Source: a bacterium (GTDB lineage: Bacteria > Patescibacteriota > Minisyncoccia > UBA6257 > GWB1-50-10). Taken from it: a DNA stretch of 34,430 bases. The position numbers and the translations under genes are program-made. Below, piece after piece: positions 30,631 through 34,430 of the stretch (within the stretch, counting starts at the first letter, position 1; each line of letters starts with the position of its first letter). The stretch covers positions 8,486 through 42,915 of the forward strand of contig JAKAHT010000003.1 in NCBI GenBank assembly GCA_021814805.1, written 5' to 3'. A model generated the notes under the pieces. That model saw only the letters and a program-made list of their open reading frames with translations. It did not search any database and was not told the origin of the DNA.

Positions 30631-31044
30631 ATGCTTTTACAACCCAAAAAACAAAAACATAGGAAACAGCAAAAAGGGCGTTCCAAAAAAAGGCAAAAGG
30701 AAACGAGAGGCCTTACTTTGAGTTTCGGCGCCTACGGTCTTCAAGCCAGAGAAGCCGCCTGGATAACCGGCCAACAAATAGAAGCTTGCCGTAAAGCTAT
30801 AGCCCATTCTTTGAAGAAAGGCGGCAAGAGCTGGGTAAGAATTTTCCCCGACAAACCGGTAACCAAACTTCCTCCGGAAGTGACTTTGGGAGGAGGAAAA
30901 GGAAATATAGATCATTATGTTTCGGTAGTCAGACCCGGACGGATACTTTTTGAGATAGACGGCGTGCCGAAAGAAACAGCTGAAAGGGCTTTAAGAATAG
31001 CCGGCCATAAGCTGCCGATAAAAACCAAGATAATCAATAAATAA
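30631..31044 (+). CDS. rplP: 50S ribosomal protein L16
   Basis: L16 organises the A-site tRNA binding region of the large subunit. The 137-residue product has MLLQPKKQKHRKQQKGR, ITGQQIEACRKAIAHSLKKG, WVRIFPDKPVTKLPPEV and GKGNIDHYVSVVRPGRILFE. Normal length and position between S3 and L29. Confidence 0.98.
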   Translation: MLLQPKKQKHRKQQKGRSKKRQKETRGLTLSFGAYGLQAREAAWITGQQIEACRKAIAHSLKKGGKSWVRIFPDKPVTKLPPEVTLGGGKGNIDHYVSVVRPGRILFEIDGVPKETAERALRIAGHKLPIKTKIINK

Positions 31045-31048
31045 GAAG

Positions 31049-31246
31049 ATGAGTAAAAAAGAATCAAAAAACTTAAAAGAACTTTCTTCTTTCGAGCTTC
31101 AAAAAGAACTCAGCAACGAGAAACAAAAGCTCGTGGATTTGAAATTTGATCTTTCAGCTGGTAAAGTAAAGAACATCAAAGAAGTCAAAAAAACCAAAAA
31201 AAGAGTGGCGCAGCTTTTAACGGCGCTCAATGCTCAAGAAAAATAA
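31049..31246 (+). CDS. rpmC: 50S ribosomal protein L29
   Basis: L29 is a small two-helix protein at the exit tunnel next to L23. The 65-residue product is helical and charged, with LSSFELQKELSNEKQKLVDL (11-30), FDLSAGKVKNIKEVKKTKK and VAQLLTAL. Typical length and position in the spc-proximal part of the cluster. Confidence 0.94.
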   Translation: MSKKESKNLKELSSFELQKELSNEKQKLVDLKFDLSAGKVKNIKEVKKTKKRVAQLLTALNAQEK

Positions 31247-31247
31247 T

Positions 31248-31475
31248 ATGAGAAAATTAAGGGGAATTGTTGTTTCCGATAAAATGCAAAAGACCAGGAT
31301 TGTAGCCATCGAAACGATGAAGCAACATTCGCGTTATAAAAAATACTATAAGGTAACCAAGCGCTTTAAAGCCCACGACGAAAATAATGAATATAAAACT
31401 GGCGACAAGGTGACAATCAGCGAGACTAAACCGATGAGTAAAGACAAGAGATGGGTCATAGTAGAAAAAAATTAA
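31248..31475 (+). CDS. rpsQ: 30S ribosomal protein S17
   Basis: S17 is an OB-fold primary 16S binder. ATG 31248 gives 75 residues starting MRKLRGIVVSDKMQKTRIVA, the normal N terminus; an upstream in-frame ATG at 31230 would overlap rpmC and add six residues. Other landmarks are HSRYKKYYKVTKRFKAHDE and GDKVTISETKPMSKDKRWV. Confidence 0.96.
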   Translation: MRKLRGIVVSDKMQKTRIVAIETMKQHSRYKKYYKVTKRFKAHDENNEYKTGDKVTISETKPMSKDKRWVIVEKN

Positions 31476-31481
31476 TTCAAG

Positions 31482-31853
31482 ATGATACAAGAACGTTCAA
31501 TATTAAAAGTAGCTGATAATTCAGGCGCCAAGATGGTGCGCTGTTTCAGGATTTTGGGCGGCAGCAAAAGAAGATACGCCCGCATAGGCGATGTCGTCAT
31601 AGCTTCAGTCCGCACGGCTGAACCGAGAAAGCAAATAAAGAAAAAAGACATCGTGAACATCCTTATAGTAAGACAAAAAGAGGCTTATAGAAGGAAGGAC
31701 GGTTCTTATGTCAGATTCAGCGATAACGCCGCCGTCATAATAGACAAGGACAAAAAGGAACCTAAAGCTACCAGAATTTTCGGTCCCGTGCCGAGAGAAA
31801 TAAAAGAAATGGGATATGATACCATAGCTTCCTTGGCTGAAGAACTGGTCTAA
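31482..31853 (+). CDS. rplN: 50S ribosomal protein L14
   Basis: L14 lies at the subunit interface and binds silencing factor RsfS. The 123-residue product matches the family throughout: MIQERSILKVADNSGAKMV, GDVVIASVRTAEPRKQIKKK, and the C-terminal ATRIFGPVPREIKEMGYDTI. Normal length. It is 6 nt after rpsQ. Confidence 0.98.
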   Translation: MIQERSILKVADNSGAKMVRCFRILGGSKRRYARIGDVVIASVRTAEPRKQIKKKDIVNILIVRQKEAYRRKDGSYVRFSDNAAVIIDKDKKEPKATRIFGPVPREIKEMGYDTIASLAEELV

Positions 31854-31857
31854 AAAT

Positions 31858-32163
31858 ATGAGAATAAAAAAAGGAGACAACGTTAAAATATTGACTGGAA
31901 AAGATTCCGGAAAAAGCGGCAAAGTCGTCAAGGTTTACAATTCGACGGGGAAACTCGTAGTCGAAGGGTTGAATTTATACAAAAAGCACGTGAGAGCTAA
32001 AACCCAAAACGAGAAGGGAGAAATAGTGGATGTACCGAGACCGATAAACGCCTCGAATGTTTTGATAATCTGCCCTTCTTGTCACAAAGCGGCAAGGATC
32101 GGTATGAAGACGAGCGGAGAAAAAAAAGAAAGATTCTGCCGAAAGTGCCAAGCTGTTTTATAA
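31858..32163 (+). CDS. rplX: 50S ribosomal protein L24
   Basis: L24 starts large-subunit assembly and sits near the tunnel exit. The 101-residue product has the KOW motif GDNVKILTGKDSGKSGKVVK (6-25), GLNLYKKHVRAK, and a C-terminal zinc-ribbon with CPSC and CRKC pairs. Normal length. A 4-nt gap separates it from both rplN and rplE. Confidence 0.97.
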   Translation: MRIKKGDNVKILTGKDSGKSGKVVKVYNSTGKLVVEGLNLYKKHVRAKTQNEKGEIVDVPRPINASNVLIICPSCHKAARIGMKTSGEKKERFCRKCQAVL

Positions 32164-32167
32164 AAAT

Positions 32168-32653
32168 ATGGAAAATTTAATAAAACAAAACATAGAAAAA
32201 GTTGTGGTCTCGAGCGGACTCGGCAAAATGAGCCAGCAAGACCACTTTGAAGATAAAACGCTCGTCGAAATAGAAAACGAGCTCGGTTCCGTAACCGGCC
32301 AAAAACCCTCCCGAAGGCCGGCCAGGCTTTCCGTAGCAGGATTCAAAATAAGAGCCGGACAAATAATAGGCCTTAAGGTGACATTAAGAGGACAAAGAAT
32401 GGAAAATTTTTTGAATAAAGTCATAAATCTTTCCCTGCCCAGGGTTAAAGATTTCAGAGGATTGGACTTAAAGAACGTGGATAAGAACGGAAATTTAAAT
32501 ATCGGTTTCAAAGATCAAACCGTTTTCCCGGAGATAGAACTGGAAAAAACCAGAACCAATTTTGGGGTCCAGGTGACGGTCGTACCAAAAGTCAAAAATC
32601 GCGAGACGGCAATTGATTTATACCGCCGCCTTGGGGTACCATTGAAAAAGTAA
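32168..32653 (+). CDS. rplE: 50S ribosomal protein L5, short N terminus
   Basis: L5 binds 5S rRNA and contacts the P-site tRNA. The 161-residue product is about 18 shorter than the usual 179; the missing part is the N-terminal helix that normally precedes the first strand, here starting MENLIKQNIEKVVVSSGLG. The rest is intact: GQKPSRRPARLSVAGFKIRA, LRGQRMENFLNKVINLSLPR, KDFRGLDLKNVDKNGN, and GVQVTVVPKVKNRETAIDL. Neighbours are L24 and S14. Confidence 0.96.
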   Translation: MENLIKQNIEKVVVSSGLGKMSQQDHFEDKTLVEIENELGSVTGQKPSRRPARLSVAGFKIRAGQIIGLKVTLRGQRMENFLNKVINLSLPRVKDFRGLDLKNVDKNGNLNIGFKDQTVFPEIELEKTRTNFGVQVTVVPKVKNRETAIDLYRRLGVPLKK

Positions 32654-32654
32654 T

Positions 32655-32840
32655 ATGGCCAAAACATCGACATTCGTAAGATCAAAAAAGAAACCCAAGT
32701 ATTCGACGAGAACGGTCAATCGCTGTTTTCGATGCGGACGGAAAAGAGGATATTTGAGAGATTTCAATTTATGTCGTATTTGCTTCAGGGAACTTGCGAG
32801 CAAGGGAGAAATACCCGGAGTAAAAAAAGCCAGCTGGTAA
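32655..32840 (+). CDS. rpsZ: 30S ribosomal protein S14, zinc-binding (type Z)
   Basis: S14 is a 30S head protein. The 61-residue product is the short zinc-ribbon form: two cysteine pairs CFRCG (24-28) and CRIC (40-43), followed by FRELASKGEIPGVKKASW. N-terminal MAKTSTFVRSKKKPKYSTR is standard. The start is one base after the L5 stop and one base before rpsH. Confidence 0.97.
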   Translation: MAKTSTFVRSKKKPKYSTRTVNRCFRCGRKRGYLRDFNLCRICFRELASKGEIPGVKKASW

Positions 32841-32841
32841 T

Positions 32842-33213
32842 ATGTATATAGATTTAATCATAAAAATAAAAAACGCCGAAAATGCCAAGAAGGATATTTT
32901 AAAAACGCGTTATTCCAAAATGGATAAAGCGGTGATCGATATTCTGGAAAAGAAAGGATTCATTAAATCCTCCGAAGTTAAAGGCAAGGGCTACAAGAAA
33001 TACATTGAAATAAACCTTAACGGGAAAAGAAAGATACAGGGCTTAAAAATTTTAAGCAAGCCGTCAGTCAAAACTTATTCGGGTTACAAAGATATCAAAA
33101 GCGTCAAAAGCGGATTCGGAACTCTTGTTATGACGACTCCGAATGGGATACTGACCGGGTCGGAAGCCAAGAAAAACGGCGTAGGCGGGCAATTATTATT
33201 CGAAATCTGGTAA
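32842..33213 (+). CDS. rpsH: 30S ribosomal protein S8
   Basis: S8 is a central-domain 16S binder and, in E. coli, represses the spc operon. The 123-residue product has IDLIIKIKNAENAKKD, AVIDILEKKGFIKSSEVKG, LSKPSVKTYSGYKDIK, and the C-terminal GFGTLVMTTPNGILTGSEA with GGQLLFEIW. Slightly short (usual about 130) but complete at both ends. Confidence 0.97.
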   Translation: MYIDLIIKIKNAENAKKDILKTRYSKMDKAVIDILEKKGFIKSSEVKGKGYKKYIEINLNGKRKIQGLKILSKPSVKTYSGYKDIKSVKSGFGTLVMTTPNGILTGSEAKKNGVGGQLLFEIW

Positions 33214-33220
33214 AAAGAAT

Positions 33221-33775
33221 ATGAGTAAAATAGGCAAACAACCGATAAAAATACCGAAAAGCGTTACCGTTTCAATAGATGACGACGGAGTTTTAGTGAA
33301 GGGTCCTAAAGGCGAAATAAGAGTTCCTTTATTGAACGGCGTTAAAGCGGTTATGGAAGAGGATACCTTAAATATATCCATAACTTCAAAAACAAAACAA
33401 ACTAAAAGCAACTGGGGCACAGAAAGAGCCTTGATACAAAACGCGGTTACAGGAACCGAATCGGAATTCGAAAAAAAGCTTATATTGGAAGGTGTCGGTT
33501 ACCGCGTCGTTAAAGAGGGAGAAAATCTTAGCTTAAATTTGGGCTTTTCTCATCCCGTTAAATACATCGCGCCCAAGGGCATAACCTTCGATGTGGAAAA
33601 AAATTCCATACTCAAGATAAAAGGAATAGACAAAGGACTGGTTGGAAAAGTGGCCGCCGACATAAGGCACATGAAAGAACCAGAGCCTTACAAAGGTAAG
33701 GGATTCAGGTATGAAAATGAAGTAATAAGGAGAAAAGCCGGTAAGAAAGCTGCCGGATCAACGTCCTCCTCATAA
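33221..33775 (+). CDS. rplF: 50S ribosomal protein L6
   Basis: L6 has two similar domains and sits near the factor-binding site. The 184-residue product has MSKIGKQPIKIPKSVTVSID, VKGPKGEIRVPL, GVGYRVVKEGENLSLNLGFS and the C-terminal IRHMKEPEPYKGKGFRYENE. Normal length with a short Ala/Ser tail. Confidence 0.98.
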   Translation: MSKIGKQPIKIPKSVTVSIDDDGVLVKGPKGEIRVPLLNGVKAVMEEDTLNISITSKTKQTKSNWGTERALIQNAVTGTESEFEKKLILEGVGYRVVKEGENLSLNLGFSHPVKYIAPKGITFDVEKNSILKIKGIDKGLVGKVAADIRHMKEPEPYKGKGFRYENEVIRRKAGKKAAGSTSSS

Positions 33776-33779
33776 AAAT

Positions 33780-34139
33780 ATGAAGAAGAAAAATATTTTA
33801 AATAAAATAAATAATAGGCGTTCCAGAAGAACCAGAATCAAATTGAGGAGCATAACTTCAAGGGTCAGGCTTTCCGTTTTTAGAAGCAATAACAATATCC
33901 ACGCTCAAATAATCGACGATTCCAAACAAAAAACATTGGTATCGGCTTCTTCTCTGGAAATCAAAGCTAAAGGAAAAGAAAATAAAACGGTAACAGCTGG
34001 CAAGGTAGGAAAAGCTTTGGCTGAAAAAGCCATGAAAGCTGGAATAAAGGAAGTTGTTTTCGATAAAGGTAAATACAAGTATCACGGCCGGGTAAAAGCT
34101 TTAGCCGAAGGAGCGAGGGAAGGCGGCTTGTCATTCTAA
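33780..34139 (+). CDS. rplR: 50S ribosomal protein L18
   Basis: L18 binds 5S rRNA with L5. The 119-residue product has RRSRRTRIKLRSITSRVRLS, VFRSNNNIHAQIIDDSKQKT, GKVGKALAEKAMKAGIKEVV and the C-terminal FDKGKYKYHGRVKALAEGAR. Normal length. It is 4 nt after rplF and 4 nt before rpsE. Confidence 0.98.
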   Translation: MKKKNILNKINNRRSRRTRIKLRSITSRVRLSVFRSNNNIHAQIIDDSKQKTLVSASSLEIKAKGKENKTVTAGKVGKALAEKAMKAGIKEVVFDKGKYKYHGRVKALAEGAREGGLSF

Positions 34140-34143
34140 TTTT

Positions 34144-34430
34144 ATGAACAATTATTCACACATAAAACCTAAAAAGAGCGAATTCCAGGAAAAAGTGCTG
34201 GAAATTAAAAGGGTTACAAGAGTCATGGCCGGAGGTAAAAGAATGAGCTTCCGGGCGACAGTCATATTGGGAGATAAAAAAGGGAAAGTCGGTCTCGGCA
34301 TAGGCAAGGGGCTCGACGTAGCCGCTTCGGTTGAAAAAGCCAAGAGGCAAGCCCAAAAAAACATGATAACCGTCAACCTTAAGGATAAAAGGACCATTCC
34401 TTACGAAATAGAAGAAAAATTCGATGCCGC
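34144..34430 (+). CDS. rpsE: 30S ribosomal protein S5, partial (cut by window end)
   Basis: S5 lies at the mRNA entry site and affects accuracy. Reading from ATG 34144, 95 residues are visible with no stop before the window ends. The N-terminal segment FQEKVLEIKRVTRVMAGGKR and RMSFRATVILGDKKGKVGLG, with GIGKGLDVAASVEKAKRQAQ, are unmistakable S5. Its place after L18 is the canonical spc order. The C-terminal domain lies outside the window. Confidence 0.97.
   Translation, partial: MNNYSHIKPKKSEFQEKVLEIKRVTRVMAGGKRMSFRATVILGDKKGKVGLGIGKGLDVAASVEKAKRQAQKNMITVNLKDKRTIPYEIEEKFDA

Noticed and set aside
1..34430. Mobile elements, CRISPR arrays, self-splicing introns, or phage genes
   Set aside because: No direct-repeat arrays, transposase or integrase frames, or interrupted conserved genes were found; coding is nearly continuous with conserved families.

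Overview
The window looks like a piece of a reduced bacterial chromosome from the candidate phyla radiation (Patescibacteria), most likely a Parcubacteria-type lineage. The placement is inference. It rests on pared-down ribosomal proteins and ATP synthase subunits, A-rich and mostly Shine-Dalgarno-free gene starts, a tandem ThyX-like protein in place of a canonical thymidylate synthase, and very heavy use of the AUA isoleucine codon even in EF-Tu. TAA, TGA and TAG all act as stops, so the ordinary bacterial code applies. I see no mobile elements, CRISPR arrays, rRNA or phage genes, and no gene-free stretch longer than about 120 bases.

Layout. 51-3675: groES, groEL and a two-domain ThyX-like gene. 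3696-6120: lemA, htpX, a small membrane protein and a DedA/VTT protein in one tightly packed operon. 6104-7696 (minus): tRNA-Ser(GGA), a sugar-nucleotidyltransferase-like gene and an endonuclease/exonuclease/phosphatase-family gene. 7786-10188: a class IV aminotransferase and a two-gene ABC-2 exporter. 10200-16307: a leader with a promoter and two hairpins, then a complete F-type ATP synthase operon in canonical order (a, c, b, delta, alpha, gamma, beta, epsilon). 16382-16813: a small beta-carbonic-anhydrase-like gene closed by a strong terminator. 16907-19827: dnaG and rpoD. 19945-20226: an unrecognised 93-residue gene with its own promoter and strong ribosome binding site. 20303-21282 (minus): tRNA-Pro(GGG) overlapping the 3' end of the L28 gene, and an anchored surface-type protein. 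21325-21957: a site-2-protease-like metalloprotease. 21967-26673: the str operon (S12, S7, EF-G, EF-Tu, S10). 26676-34430: a second promoter-plus-terminator leader, then the S10/spc ribosomal cluster from L3 to a partial S5 cut by the window end.

Most of this is conserved housekeeping: protein folding and quality control, ATP synthesis, replication priming and transcription initiation, and the translation apparatus. The less expected content is mainly regulatory and architectural. Six or more genes have a -10 box only 6-9 nt before the start codon, which predicts leaderless mRNAs, while genes with longer leaders tend to carry a Shine-Dalgarno. The atp operon and the L3-S5 operon share a leader design: promoter, small hairpin, terminator-like hairpin ending in the same TTGTTTTTTT, and exactly 15 nt to the start codon. 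This suggests attenuation of the two largest operons in the window.
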